The notes: generated from the letters alone by a model not told the origin. Shown: positions 1 to 8,409, counted from the stretch's first letter. The stretch: DNA of 18,039 bases from Anaerofilum sp. (GCA_020024115.1 JAHHUF010000030.1:1-18039), one strand, 5' to 3'. Translations and numbers: made by a program.

Positions 1-1
1 G

Positions 2-388
2 CATTGCTATTTGGTGTGCTGTTTTGGCTTCAACTTGTGTAGACACTATTTAGGAAAATATACTGAAAATTTTTCGCTGGAAACAGCTGAAAATTTCATA
101 AAATGTTCTGAAGATGCACATGAAAATATCATTCACTATTTACAGCAAATCAGCCAAAATTTTAGTCTTGATAATTTAACGGATAGTGATATTGAGATCA
201 TTCGAAAGGGAATCTTAAACTTTTATCAAGAACTCACTCCTGTTGAACAAAAACAGTTTAACATTATTACAAATAATGATAAATCAGATAATACAATTGT
301 ACAATTTATATCATTCAATTATACAAACTGCTTAGATCGCTATGTTGAGTTAATTTCAAGTACACCATTAAAAAATGGAGTTATATGA
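2..388 (+). CDS. AbiH-family abortive infection protein, N-terminal part (5' cut by window, 3' end frameshifted)
   Basis: The reading frame is open to the left edge, so the true start lies outside the window; a TTG at 11 is only a nominal start. The fragment carries the AbiH signature FNYTNCLDRY near its end (about 30 codons before the stop), which in AbiH proteins is followed within about 30 residues by an HIHG motif. Here the frame stops at 386-388, and the HIHG motif is at the start of the next frame (ATG at 385, overlapping the stop as ATGA). Reading one extra A in the A6 run at 370-375 would join the two parts as ..PLKKWSYMNYERTF.., so this is best seen as one split gene. AbiH was first described as a phage abortive-infection protein in Lactococcus; its mechanism is not known to me in detail. 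The protein is probably cytoplasmic, with no signal peptide or membrane segment seen. The family call is fairly sure; activity of the broken product is doubtful. Confidence 0.6.
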   Translation, partial: HCYLVCCFGFNLCRHYLGKYTENFSLETAENFIKCSEDAHENIIHYLQQISQNFSLDNLTDSDIEIIRKGILNFYQELTPVEQKQFNIITNNDKSDNTIVQFISFNYTNCLDRYVELISSTPLKNGVI

Positions 389-939
389 ATTATGAGAGAA
401 CATTTGAAATCAAACCCACAGTGTTACATATACATGGAACTGAAACATACTATCCAGTCTTTGGAGTGGGAGAAACTTATCAAATTGCAAATGATAGCTT
501 GCTTTCATTTTCTGGCTTTGCTGAATCAATGATTAAGCCACAAAGTATACAATCTATTGGCGAACTATGGTATGATAATGCAATGAATATCATTCGAAGT
601 AGCCAAATTATATGTATTAATGGAATGTCATTAGGAGAAAGTGATTCAATATGGTGGGATTTTGTTAATCAATGGCTTAATAATGACAGTCATAGACGCC
701 TCATTATTTTTTGGTACTCAAAAAAACTACCCAAGTCAAATTCTTTTTATGAGAGGATTCAAACAATCAATTTTGTAAAAGAAAAAATGCTGTATTATTC
801 AAATTTTTCAAAGGATACAATTGAGAAAATAAAAAAAAGAATCCATGTGATTATTAATACTCAATCTGTTTTACAAGTTCCTGCAAGTCAACTTAAAATA
901 ATAGAATCGGATAGAGAAACGGAATTAGTTACAGTATAA
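385..939 (+). CDS. AbiH-family abortive infection protein, C-terminal part (split gene)
   Basis: This frame holds the second half of the AbiH domain. It has VLHIHGTETYYPVFGVGE near residues 13-30, matching the family's HIHG motif followed by a G-rich turn, and IICINGMSLGESDSIWW at about residues 71-87, matching the conserved 'GxSLxxxD' segment. A hydrophobic strand, RRLIIFWY, follows. The apparent ATG at 385 has no ribosome binding site, since the sequence before it is the A-rich frameshift region. Independent translation would need re-initiation at the ATGA overlap. I favour a frameshifted single gene (2-939) over two real proteins. A -1 ribosomal shift on the heptamer A AAA AAT (370-376, in phase with the upstream frame) would also restore the whole protein and cannot be excluded. 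The stop lies 17 bases before the hsdR start, so the two were probably one operon. The DNA is more AT-rich than hsdR, consistent with later insertion into the restriction operon. Confidence 0.65.
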   Translation: MNYERTFEIKPTVLHIHGTETYYPVFGVGETYQIANDSLLSFSGFAESMIKPQSIQSIGELWYDNAMNIIRSSQIICINGMSLGESDSIWWDFVNQWLNNDSHRRLIIFWYSKKLPKSNSFYERIQTINFVKEKMLYYSNFSKDTIEKIKKRIHVIINTQSVLQVPASQLKIIESDRETELVTV

Positions 940-956
940 AGTAAGGAGTGACAGCT

Positions 957-2001
957 ATGTGTAACTTCTCATTTTTACAGCAAAAAACTGAATATGAACT
1001 GTTTTCCTCTGCTTGTATCGAAGCCGAAAAAATCTATTCTTCCGCCCCTGCCATGTGTGCAGTGGGCTGTCGTAAGGCTCTGGAATTTGGCGGTCAAATG
1101 GGTGTATTCTGCCGATAAAACGATAAATATCCCTTATAATGATAACCTGCAATCTCTCATTCATGAACCCACTTTCCGCTTTGCAGTAGACCATAACACA
1201 TGGGGAAAACTGCCTTTTATCATCAAGCTGGGCAATCTTGCGGTACATACCGAGCGTAGTGTGCAAAAAAGCGATGCACTCGCCTCTTTGCTGGAACGCA
1301 AGGCAACTATTCCTCAAATCAAGGCAAAACTGGCGGTTCTGCATGAAATTCATACCGATGCTTTCTGGGATGCTAATGATATTTTACTCTTTGAAAAGAT
1401 TCGGAAAGAACTGCGGGAACTTATCCGCTTTTTGGACGAAGGCAATAGAGGACAAAAACATATCATTACAAAACTCACCGACCCAATTCTTGAGCAACAG
1501 GAAGGTGTTCAGCTTGATGCAGCCTATGACTTTGAGGATTATCGTGCAAAAGTAAACCGCTATGTGAATGAGCATGGAAATACCCTTGCTATTCATAAGC
1601 TGAACCATAATATTCCACTATCTATGAAAGATTATCAGGAATTGGAACGGGTGTTGACCAATGAACTGGGAACGAAAGAAGACTATGTGCGTGAGTTTGG
1701 AGATACACCTTTCGGCTTGCTGATTCGCAAGATTGCAAAACTGAATCATGAAGCAGCAATGCAGGCATTTTCCTCTTTTATCAACGACCAATCTTTGAAC
1801 CAAAAACAGATTTCTTTTGTGAACAAAATTATCAATCACATTGAATTGAATGGATATATGGAAAATGTTGCAGAACTTACAAAGCCACCATTTGATAAAC
1901 CCATGAACTTTGTAAAACTATTTGATACAAAAATCCGAACTGCTTTGATAGAAACAATCAATCAGGTTCGGGAAAATGCAGTTGAGATTTCAGCATCATA
2001 A
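957..2001 (+). pseudogene. hsdR: Type I restriction enzyme R subunit remnant: N- and C-terminal domains joined, motor and nuclease lost, plus frameshift
   Basis: The true start is ATG 957 (MCNFSFLQQKTEYELF), with AGGAG at 944-948. The N-terminal part is the DUF4145-like domain that begins many HsdR subunits (SAPAMCAVGCRKALEF, then AVKWVYSADKTINIPY, then KLGNLAVHTERSV). It is split by one extra G in TTTGGCGG at 1089-1090: frame 957 runs into TAA 1116-1118, and removing one G restores LEFAVKWVY. The second frame then runs to 2001. After about 1290 the protein switches directly to the EcoEI_R_C-type C-terminal domain (FWDANDILLFEKIRKELREL, YRAKVNRYVNEHGNTLAIHKL, PFGLLIRKIAKL, SFVNKIINHIELNGYM). 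The PD-(D/E)XK nuclease and the SF2 helicase core that normally lie between, several hundred residues, are absent. Full-length HsdR is usually about 900-1100 aa. The product cannot translocate or cut DNA. No hsdM or hsdS is seen in the window; they may lie upstream. Confidence 0.82.
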
Positions 2002-2064
2002 ACAGCAAAACAGAAAATCTGAAATTACAACCAAGGATGTAGGTCTATCAGTCAGTGTTACATC

Positions 2065-2115
2065 AAAAAAGGGTAAGGTGCTAACCATAAATTAGTCAGC
2101 ACTCTACCCTTTTTT
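2065..2115 (+). terminator. Intrinsic terminator, probably bidirectional
   Basis: A hairpin with 18-base arms: AAAAAAGGGTA plus GTGCT (2065-2082) pairs with AGCAC plus TACCCTTTTTT (2098-2115), with one 2-nt internal mismatch and a 15-nt loop. The T6 on the right arm ends the + strand abiH/hsdR unit. The A6 on the left arm gives a T run on the other strand, so it can also end the - strand gene that stops at 2153. Confidence 0.85.
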
Positions 2116-2152
2116 AAATAAGACTTTTCAGTTTATGGAGTATTCCACATTC

Positions 2153-3052
2153 TCATAAATTTAATGTTGCACCATTAAACTTCAGTGGAACATCCACGAT
2201 GTTATATGATTTTTCCATTTGAGGAGGTGTGAAGAAAGTATCCACTCTGATACCCTCTGATTTTTCCATCTGAGATTCAAAGAAGTTGAGACTGCTGTCA
2301 CCCCTAAAGATAGAAGTGCTGTGGGGCGGTTGGTCAAATGTTTTTCCACCGCTTACTTCGGTATAAGCATTTTCCACATTCTTTGCCAGCTCATTTAAAA
2401 TCTTTGATGCGTTTTCTAAGGCTTCCATAATTTCTTTGGGGTCACCCGATAAATTGCTAAGACCCAAAGATTCAGCTGTGATAGAGTCAAGCTGGTTCCC
2501 TATCACCTTTGAAGCCAATCCACCTGATAATTGGTCATATTGACTTATATTATGTTGATGTGTGCCAAAATGGCTGTTAATGACATAGGTATAGTCTGAT
2601 TGAATACTTTGCTTGTAGTTATTCAAATATGTTTCAGCTACCTCTTGTGTCATATTGGGGTCGCTGTGAGAACCTGTACCATTCAAAAAGTTTTCAAGTT
2701 CTTCCATTTTTGACATAGTAAAATCTAATCTTGATTTGGCATAGTCGATGATGTCTGAAATAGTTTTTATGCCATCTCGCTGTGCTGAAAGAGCATTTTT
2801 AGCCCACTCTACTTTGCTAATCCCAGTTGGATTCTTTTGATATGCCATAGATTCTTTGCTTTGCTTAACTTCATCTATTTTTTCGTTTTTCTTGTCATTA
2901 AGCAGATTTTGTGCTTTTTGACTAAGTTCAACTGTATCAAATTTTGCTTTATTGCTAAAATTAGCATTGATTTGCCCTATTATTTTTTGCAGACTTGGAT
3001 TTTGCATTTGTGTCCTAAACATATTTTGACCATTTACTCGATGTATCATCAT
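2153..3052 (-). CDS. Unrecognised helical protein with flagellin-like segment
   Basis: A 299-residue protein of unknown function. The ATG at 3050-3052 follows AGAGGAG with 8 nt spacing; a second ATG comes immediately after. No signal peptide, membrane segment or cysteine is present. The sequence is rich in N, Q, S and K and largely helical. The stretch DSITAESLGLSNL at residues 189-201, followed by an amphipathic helix to about 230, resembles the C-terminal 'eaLGLsnl' region of flagellins. DTVELSQKAQNLL at 39-51 has the D-x-V-x-x-S-x-x-A pattern seen in several flagellar proteins. A short repeat, QMEKS, occurs at 261-265 and 278-282. No flagellar gene is nearby, so a link to flagella is only a hint from motifs. 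It could equally be a surface-associated or secreted coiled-coil protein. It is transcribed alone, with a probable long leader starting near 3425. Confidence 0.75.
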   Translation of the reverse strand: MMIHRVNGQNMFRTQMQNPSLQKIIGQINANFSNKAKFDTVELSQKAQNLLNDKKNEKIDEVKQSKESMAYQKNPTGISKVEWAKNALSAQRDGIKTISDIIDYAKSRLDFTMSKMEELENFLNGTGSHSDPNMTQEVAETYLNNYKQSIQSDYTYVINSHFGTHQHNISQYDQLSGGLASKVIGNQLDSITAESLGLSNLSGDPKEIMEALENASKILNELAKNVENAYTEVSGGKTFDQPPHSTSIFRGDSSLNFFESQMEKSEGIRVDTFFTPPQMEKSYNIVDVPLKFNGATLNL

Positions 3053-3146
3053 GAATCATTCTCCTCTTTTCTATCACAAAATATTTTCCATAAGCAAAAT
3101 GCAACCATTTCAAGTAGCACTTCCATAGGTTATCTCTAACTGCAAC

Positions 3147-3200
3147 CAAACCTATTGTCCAGTTTGCTGATAAATCCGCTTACAAACTGTTATGGGTTTG
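3147..3200 (-). promoter_or_regulatory. Nested inverted repeat in the putative leader of the 2153-3052 gene
   Basis: Read on the - strand, CAAACC (3200-3195) pairs with GGTTTG (3152-3147), and inside it CAGTTTG (3189-3183) pairs with CAAACTG (3166-3160). The internal loop is 5 by 7 nt and the apical loop 16 nt. It lies about 100 nt upstream of the start codon, within the leader predicted from the promoter at 3432-3460. I do not recognise a known riboswitch or T-box class. It could be an RNA structure, a protein operator or chance in AT-rich DNA. Confidence 0.3.
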
Positions 3201-3431
3201 CTTTAATCAATGGTTTCAATATTGTCCGCATAGTGCATGGTCTTTTGTATTACAAACAAATAATGTTTATTCTCCCTCCTGCCCAATTACTATCACAAAA
3301 ATACCCCTTTCCAACAAAATATTTTTTAATAATATTGAGGGATGCCGGGTAAATCAGCTTACATTATTTGTTGCAAACAATAGTACACAAAAACTATTAA
3401 ATTGCACAAAATTACAAAAATTTACATAAAA

Positions 3432-3460
3432 ATACTACCATAAAATATAATAAATGTCAA
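3432..3460 (-). promoter_or_regulatory. Sigma-70-type promoter with extended -10 (for the 2153-3052 gene)
   Basis: On the - strand there is a perfect -35 TTGACA (3460-3455), a spacer of exactly 17 nt, and -10 TAGTAT (3437-3432, 4 of 6 matches) preceded by TGG, an extended -10. Transcription would start near 3425 and give a leader of about 370 nt before the ATG at 3052. It sits downstream of the GH84 terminator, so it makes the flagellin-like gene an independent unit. Confidence 0.6.
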
Positions 3461-3549
3461 CAAATCATTATGGTATGGGAAAATTCAAAGATATAAAAAT
3501 AGTTTGTATGCTGTAATAAATATAATATACAACTGTTTTATTTAAAACC

Positions 3550-3605
3550 TTATAAAAATCGCCTCATCTGTTAAATAGGATGCCATACTGTCTAACAAAT
3601 GAGGC
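3550..3605 (-). terminator. Intrinsic terminator of the GH84 gene
   Basis: On the - strand GCCTCAT (3605-3599) pairs with ATGAGGC (3567-3561), with a further TAAC/GTTA pairing inside and a large loop. It is followed by GATTTTTATAAGG. It lies about 45 nt past the stop codon at 3651. The stem is interrupted and the loop long, so strength is uncertain. Confidence 0.65.
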
Positions 3606-3650
3606 ATTTCATTTGGAGGCACTTAAAAACATTCAGTCTTTTAAATAAGT

Positions 3651-6600
3651 TTATTGACTTCTGTTTTTATATAATACCATAAGGCTTGTTGCTGCCAAAG
3701 CACTAAACAAAATGATTGATGTAACCACAATCGGCAACGCAATATCGCCCGTTTGAGGCGTTGTTGAAGTGGCAGATTGTTGACTGCTAGGTGAAGATGT
3801 GGTTAATTCTGGTTTAGGCTGAGGGGTTGAATTAGGTTTGTTTTGGGGCTCAGAATTCGGTTTTGATTCCGGCACTGGGGTTGGTTTTGGCAATGGAATT
3901 GGGGTGGAATTCGGCTTGAGTTCCAATTTTCCATACAATGTTTGCAGCCGCTGTGCCATTTCATCCGCTTGCTTTTGGCTGAAAGTTTGAGACAACAACT
4001 GGTTTACATCTTTAATTGCAGTTTCCAAAGGAGCAAATGTTTCAGTGGTATATTTATCTTTGTTTGCTGATTTTGCCTGATTTAATGCCTCATAAAGTGC
4101 TTTCAGTTCAAGTTTTTTGACTTGCTTTATCGCTTGTTCCAATTCACTTTTTGCTTGAAGCAATTCTTTTTGAGTGCTTTCTGGCTTGTTCAAAGTTTCC
4201 TTTGCCTTTGCTTTTGCGTCAGCCAGTGCTTGCACTGTATTATTATCATACAAACGTTTATCTTGAGTTGCTTCTTTTAAAATATCATCTGCTTGTACCA
4301 AGACACTTTCCAGTTGTACTCTTATATCAGAAATATCAGGATTACCTTTAACCACCTTCTGAACTGCTTTTACATCTTTGCTGTTTGTCAAAAGTTTGCT
4401 TGTTGGAAGGATACCATAAAGAGAAATCTCTGTATTTTGTGCTGCATCAACCCCTTCTGTCTTCCAAAGAGGAAGCACTTGTGCAGCAACTTCTTTTTGT
4501 GCAGATTTTAAGATAACTTGTAAAATATTGGGCAAATCAAGCTCTTTCGCTGTTGTGTTGTTGTCTGTTTTGATGGTTTTCAATGAGGTGGTTACATCTA
4601 AATAGTCCATTTCACTTGTTTTACGAATACCATTAACCACCAACTCAGTGACAGAAACGCCACCACCTGCTGCAAAAGTATTCAATTTTTGTTTTGGGAA
4701 ATACACACGCAGATACCGAGCCATAAGCGGAATTTCAAACTCTTTTTTATCGCTCACATCCACTTTGTCTGCTGCGGGGCGCTTGACAGTATATACCACT
4801 GTCCATTGCTGTTTATCATTGGAAACTTCAACAGAATATTCCATCGGCCACACTTTTCTGAAGAAATCAATTTGAATGTTTTGAATTAACACAGGATTTT
4901 CTCCCATATCCAACAACAACCATTGGTCAGCTATTTCACCTGAACTCTTTTCGTTCAACGGCCCACTGCTCCAACGAGTAGAGGAATCTCCATCAATTGC
5001 CAATTCTCCAAAAAACTTTGTTGATTTTTCAACGCTGGATACTTGAACTGTTTGATTCAATGCCAAATTGACACTTGCTTCTTCAGCTGGTTTTGTTGAG
5101 TCGAGATAAGTATTTTCTACTGCAACACCCACATCATTCGATAGATTTTTTCCATAATGAATTACCAATTCGTTAATTGCTGCATTTTGTCCCTCTTTAA
5201 ATTGAAAACGAATTCCATGCAGAGGAGTTTTGAAACCAGAAAATTCTTGTGTTTGTTCTGAAAGTGTTCCCAATTTTTCTTCTGAATAATCCGCTTTGAT
5301 GGCAATCACTTCAGCACCACAGGGAACTCCTTGAAGTACAGTGAATTTTTCGATATTGGTATTATCTGTAAATCTGTATTCCAAATATGCACTTCCTGGA
5401 GCCTTTTGAACTTGGAACAAGGTTGCCAAATTTTTGTCTGTCAGTGCTTGTACGGCTCCTTGCGTATTTGTAATTGCATTTTCCGGAGATATAGAAGGAA
5501 CTTGTTGTTTACCGTGATTCACTTCTATTTCATGGATTTTTAGGAAATATCCTGTATTCCCCTTCATTTCTAAACGAATATAGCGACCTTTTGCCCCTTT
5601 AGCATCCGCAGTATAACTTCTGTAAGGAGGGTCTATTTTTCCATTATCATTAAATTGCTGAATCTCAGTAAAGGTTTTATTATCTGTAGAAATAGATACA
5701 GCGGCATTATAAATTCTTGGGTTTGCATCTGCTGTCCAAAAAGTAATATCATGAATTGGCTGTGTTACACCCAAATCAACGGTAATATAATCACCAACTT
5801 GTTGACCTTTGTTTGTCCAGACATAAGTTTCTTTATTGCCATCAAACATCATATCCCAAGAGCCTTCTTTTACTTCAGGAATATTTGTGGCTTTCAATGT
5901 CAATTGAGTTGGAACATTCTCAACAATAACAGAGAAGTTTTTCAACTGAATTTTGCAGTCTTTTTCACCTTTGTTGATAATGCGAACATATTTTGCTTCA
6001 ATATGTTCTGAAATTTCTCCAGCTTTTGCCTGTGTCCATGTATCACCATACAAAGAATATTCCAGTGTTAGATTTTGTGTGTTTTCCCCTTCTAATATAA
6101 AGGAGGAAATTTCAGCAATTTCTTTTTTCTTAATTCCGATATAGTCACCTTTTTTCAATATGACATTTGACAAATCACGAATACCGAACATTTTTTCGTC
6201 AATTGTCAAAGGAGTTTGTGCATAAGCAGACATATTTGTGTATATTCTATCCGCTGGCTTTTCTGCTCCATTTTCACTAATCCAGCCATCAAAGAATCCT
6301 TTTACATCCTCGATGCAAGCATTTACAAAAGGAACCAATCGGAGACTTCCTGCTTTTACAGAGATATTTCCACTTCCCGGAAATGCGTAACTGCGGCTGT
6401 TGTATTCCTGCATTTGATTTGATGCTTGGGAAAAATATTTCCATACAATTGCATGGTTCGGAGCTTCTTTTGAGAGTTCTTCTTCTGCATACAAAATGGC
6501 TTCACCAGCTTTTGCGACATTATCCAACGCCTGAACCCAGCCCTCGCCATGTTCTGTTCCGCCAGGATTGGAAAGTTCTTGCACCAGTGCTGGATTGCTG

Positions 6601-8288
6601 CAATTTGTCATAAAATCATTGACAGCAGACTGTATATGCTGAAACTCTGCCAGCAAATTTTTAGTCGCATCAGAAGTTGCATTAAATGTATCATCTTTTA
6701 TGGAGACCTGCACCTGCTCCAAAGTATCTTTGAGATAGAGGGATTCTTCAAATCCTTGTGGAATTCGTCCAGAACCTGGGCAATTGGATACATTTCGGGC
6801 AATTGTTAAATAAGAATCGTAAATTTCAGGCTGCAAGTATTTAAAACACTGTTCCCAGACTTCCTCTGTATGAGTGCTGTAATTATTTACATTCCAGAAA
6901 TATGCACCCAACTGAAACAATGCCACTTTATCTGCTTCTGCAAAGAAAATGGGATTGGAAACAGCACCAGCCAGCCCTGTGATATTGTCACGAATATAAT
7001 GGGCACTGCTGCCAAGGAAAATGCCTGATTTTGCATGCTCATTGCAAGGGTAGTTTACCCAAAATACAGGCTTGTGTCCGGTTTTTTCCTGCACAAAGTT
7101 AATTGCAGACTGTTCAAACGCAGAATTAACATCTGTGCCTGTCCAAAAAATGAGAATTTCCGGATTAAATCCCTGCATTGCTTTCAGTTCTGCTTCATTT
7201 GCCCAAGCATTGTTATATCCTTTTGGGCAATAGATAATTGGTTCACACTTTTTAGGCTGGATGTATTCTTCTGTCAAATCATTCAATAGTTTCACAACAA
7301 TTTCATTGGAACCAGAACCGAAATCATCGTTTAAAATGCAGAATCGACGCACACCAATATCATACAACTGGTCAAACTTTTTCATCAGTTGTTCTTTTCG
7401 CTGTTGGTATATTGCGTCTGATTGTGTAACATCTGCCAACATATTTGTTAAATGTACAGACCATGAAAACTCTGTTTTTGTCTGTTTCTGCAATTCTGCC
7501 AGTTCTCTGAATTGGTCAATTTGCTCTTGTGGATATAACTCATTCCACTTATTGGTATGATACGCATCTGTTTTGGAGGCATAAACATACAGGTTCATTT
7601 TTATATCTGGTGAAAATTTCATCAGACTTTTTCTTTGTTCATGTGTCCACCCGCCATAAAATCCTTCAATATAACCACGTGTGTCAATAGACGCATAATC
7701 TTGGATTTGAACTGGGTAAAACTTTTCTCCTGCAAAGGAAGAAAACATCATTTTCAAACTGGAAATGCCATAGAATACGGCTTCACTATCTTTGCCCAAA
7801 ATTACAATTTCTCCGTTTTGTGCATAGAGTGCATATCCTCCGCTTTGTTGGAATAATGCGTCATCTAAACCTTTGTCTGCAAACCATAGGTCAGCTTGGT
7901 CACCGCTGCCTTTAATGCCTAACAAAATTTTAAAATTTCCTTCTGCACCACCTTTGACTGCATCACGGTTATAGCTTTTTAAGGTTTCTGTTAAATAATT
8001 CTCTGTTTCTAAATCTACATTTTGCCCAACTGTAATGCTTACTTGATTACTGATGGTAAAAATATCTTTGGATGGATAAGAAACACTTTGAGGGATAGGA
8101 TAAATCTGATATTCTTCTTTTTGTGTGGTTGGATTCCCTTTTTTCCATTCTGTTACCCAGGGAGATACTGCTGCAAAAGGTTCGGGTGTGTTTGATTGTT
8201 CTGCTAATAATGGTAATGGTATTGACAGCACCATTGCAGTTGTCAGCAAAACACTTACAAGTTTTTTCCCAATATGCTTTTTTCTCAT
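3651..8288 (-). CDS. Wall-anchored GH84 beta-N-acetylglucosaminidase (hyaluronidase/NagH-NagJ type)
   Basis: The start is ATG 8286-8288, preceded by AGGAGG at 8296-8301 (7 nt spacing); an in-frame ATG 11 codons upstream has no such site. The product is 1545 aa. Residues 1-29 are a signal peptide (MRKKHIGKKLVSVLL..PLLA). A GH20b-like N domain lies at about 60-190. The GH84 barrel at about 202-490 opens with RGYIEGFYGGWTHEQR and holds the Asp-Asp catalytic pair D321-D322 in CILNDDFGSG, then IFWTGTDV and FWVNYP. This matches the substrate-assisted GH84 enzymes that release GlcNAc from mucin or hyaluronan-like glycans. After a helical segment come two F5/8 type C (CBM32-like) modules at about 795-925 and 1070-1222, two FIVAR-like helical repeats at about 1329-1457, and a KPNS/PTP stalk. 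The C-terminus is a sortase-like TPQTGD (1510-1515), a membrane helix and a KNRSQ tail. The T in place of L in LPxTG is unusual. It acts outside the cell. Confidence in the family is high; the exact glycan is inferred. Confidence 0.93.
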   Translation of the reverse strand: MRKKHIGKKLVSVLLTTAMVLSIPLPLLAEQSNTPEPFAAVSPWVTEWKKGNPTTQKEEYQIYPIPQSVSYPSKDIFTISNQVSITVGQNVDLETENYLTETLKSYNRDAVKGGAEGNFKILLGIKGSGDQADLWFADKGLDDALFQQSGGYALYAQNGEIVILGKDSEAVFYGISSLKMMFSSFAGEKFYPVQIQDYASIDTRGYIEGFYGGWTHEQRKSLMKFSPDIKMNLYVYASKTDAYHTNKWNELYPQEQIDQFRELAELQKQTKTEFSWSVHLTNMLADVTQSDAIYQQRKEQLMKKFDQLYDIGVRRFCILNDDFGSGSNEIVVKLLNDLTEEYIQPKKCEPIIYCPKGYNNAWANEAELKAMQGFNPEILIFWTGTDVNSAFEQSAINFVQEKTGHKPVFWVNYPCNEHAKSGIFLGSSAHYIRDNITGLAGAVSNPIFFAEADKVALFQLGAYFWNVNNYSTHTEEVWEQCFKYLQPEIYDSYLTIARNVSNCPGSGRIPQGFEESLYLKDTLEQVQVSIKDDTFNATSDATKNLLAEFQHIQSAVNDFMTNCSNPALVQELSNPGGTEHGEGWVQALDNVAKAGEAILYAEEELSKEAPNHAIVWKYFSQASNQMQEYNSRSYAFPGSGNISVKAGSLRLVPFVNACIEDVKGFFDGWISENGAEKPADRIYTNMSAYAQTPLTIDEKMFGIRDLSNVILKKGDYIGIKKKEIAEISSFILEGENTQNLTLEYSLYGDTWTQAKAGEISEHIEAKYVRIINKGEKDCKIQLKNFSVIVENVPTQLTLKATNIPEVKEGSWDMMFDGNKETYVWTNKGQQVGDYITVDLGVTQPIHDITFWTADANPRIYNAAVSISTDNKTFTEIQQFNDNGKIDPPYRSYTADAKGAKGRYIRLEMKGNTGYFLKIHEIEVNHGKQQVPSISPENAITNTQGAVQALTDKNLATLFQVQKAPGSAYLEYRFTDNTNIEKFTVLQGVPCGAEVIAIKADYSEEKLGTLSEQTQEFSGFKTPLHGIRFQFKEGQNAAINELVIHYGKNLSNDVGVAVENTYLDSTKPAEEASVNLALNQTVQVSSVEKSTKFFGELAIDGDSSTRWSSGPLNEKSSGEIADQWLLLDMGENPVLIQNIQIDFFRKVWPMEYSVEVSNDKQQWTVVYTVKRPAADKVDVSDKKEFEIPLMARYLRVYFPKQKLNTFAAGGGVSVTELVVNGIRKTSEMDYLDVTTSLKTIKTDNNTTAKELDLPNILQVILKSAQKEVAAQVLPLWKTEGVDAAQNTEISLYGILPTSKLLTNSKDVKAVQKVVKGNPDISDIRVQLESVLVQADDILKEATQDKRLYDNNTVQALADAKAKAKETLNKPESTQKELLQAKSELEQAIKQVKKLELKALYEALNQAKSANKDKYTTETFAPLETAIKDVNQLLSQTFSQKQADEMAQRLQTLYGKLELKPNSTPIPLPKPTPVPESKPNSEPQNKPNSTPQPKPELTTSSPSSQQSATSTTPQTGDIALPIVVTSIILFSALAATSLMVLYKNRSQ

Positions 8289-8409
8289 TTTTGTTCCTCC
8301 TATAGATTTATATAATTCCACCTATAAGTGAATTTATATTTTTAAAACAAACCTATAACCTAAATAAACACATATTGACATCTTGTTTCTTAATGTTTCA
8401 AACAGTTTA

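Larger units (their letters stand above)
3053..3650. other. Intergenic region between the flagellin-like gene and the GH84 gene
   Basis: No credible gene is present; open frames here lack start signals and are short and low-complexity. It holds, from right to left in the direction of transcription, the terminator of the GH84 gene (3550-3605), a near-consensus - strand promoter (3432-3460), and a long AT-rich leader to the 2153-3052 gene that includes a nested inverted repeat (3147-3200). Confidence 0.6.

Noticed and set aside
955..1353. 132-codon open frame on the - strand
   Set aside because: It is a shadow of the hsdR remnant; its sequence has no motif and no start signals.
3231..3275. Possible leader peptide on the - strand starting MHYADNIE, with AGGAGGGAGA upstream
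   Set aside because: The Shine-Dalgarno-like sequence is about 35 nt from the ATG, too far to serve it.
3155..3352. 65-codon + strand frame, considered as a transposase or membrane peptide remnant
   Set aside because: No motif, no start signal, and it overlaps the leader of the divergent gene.
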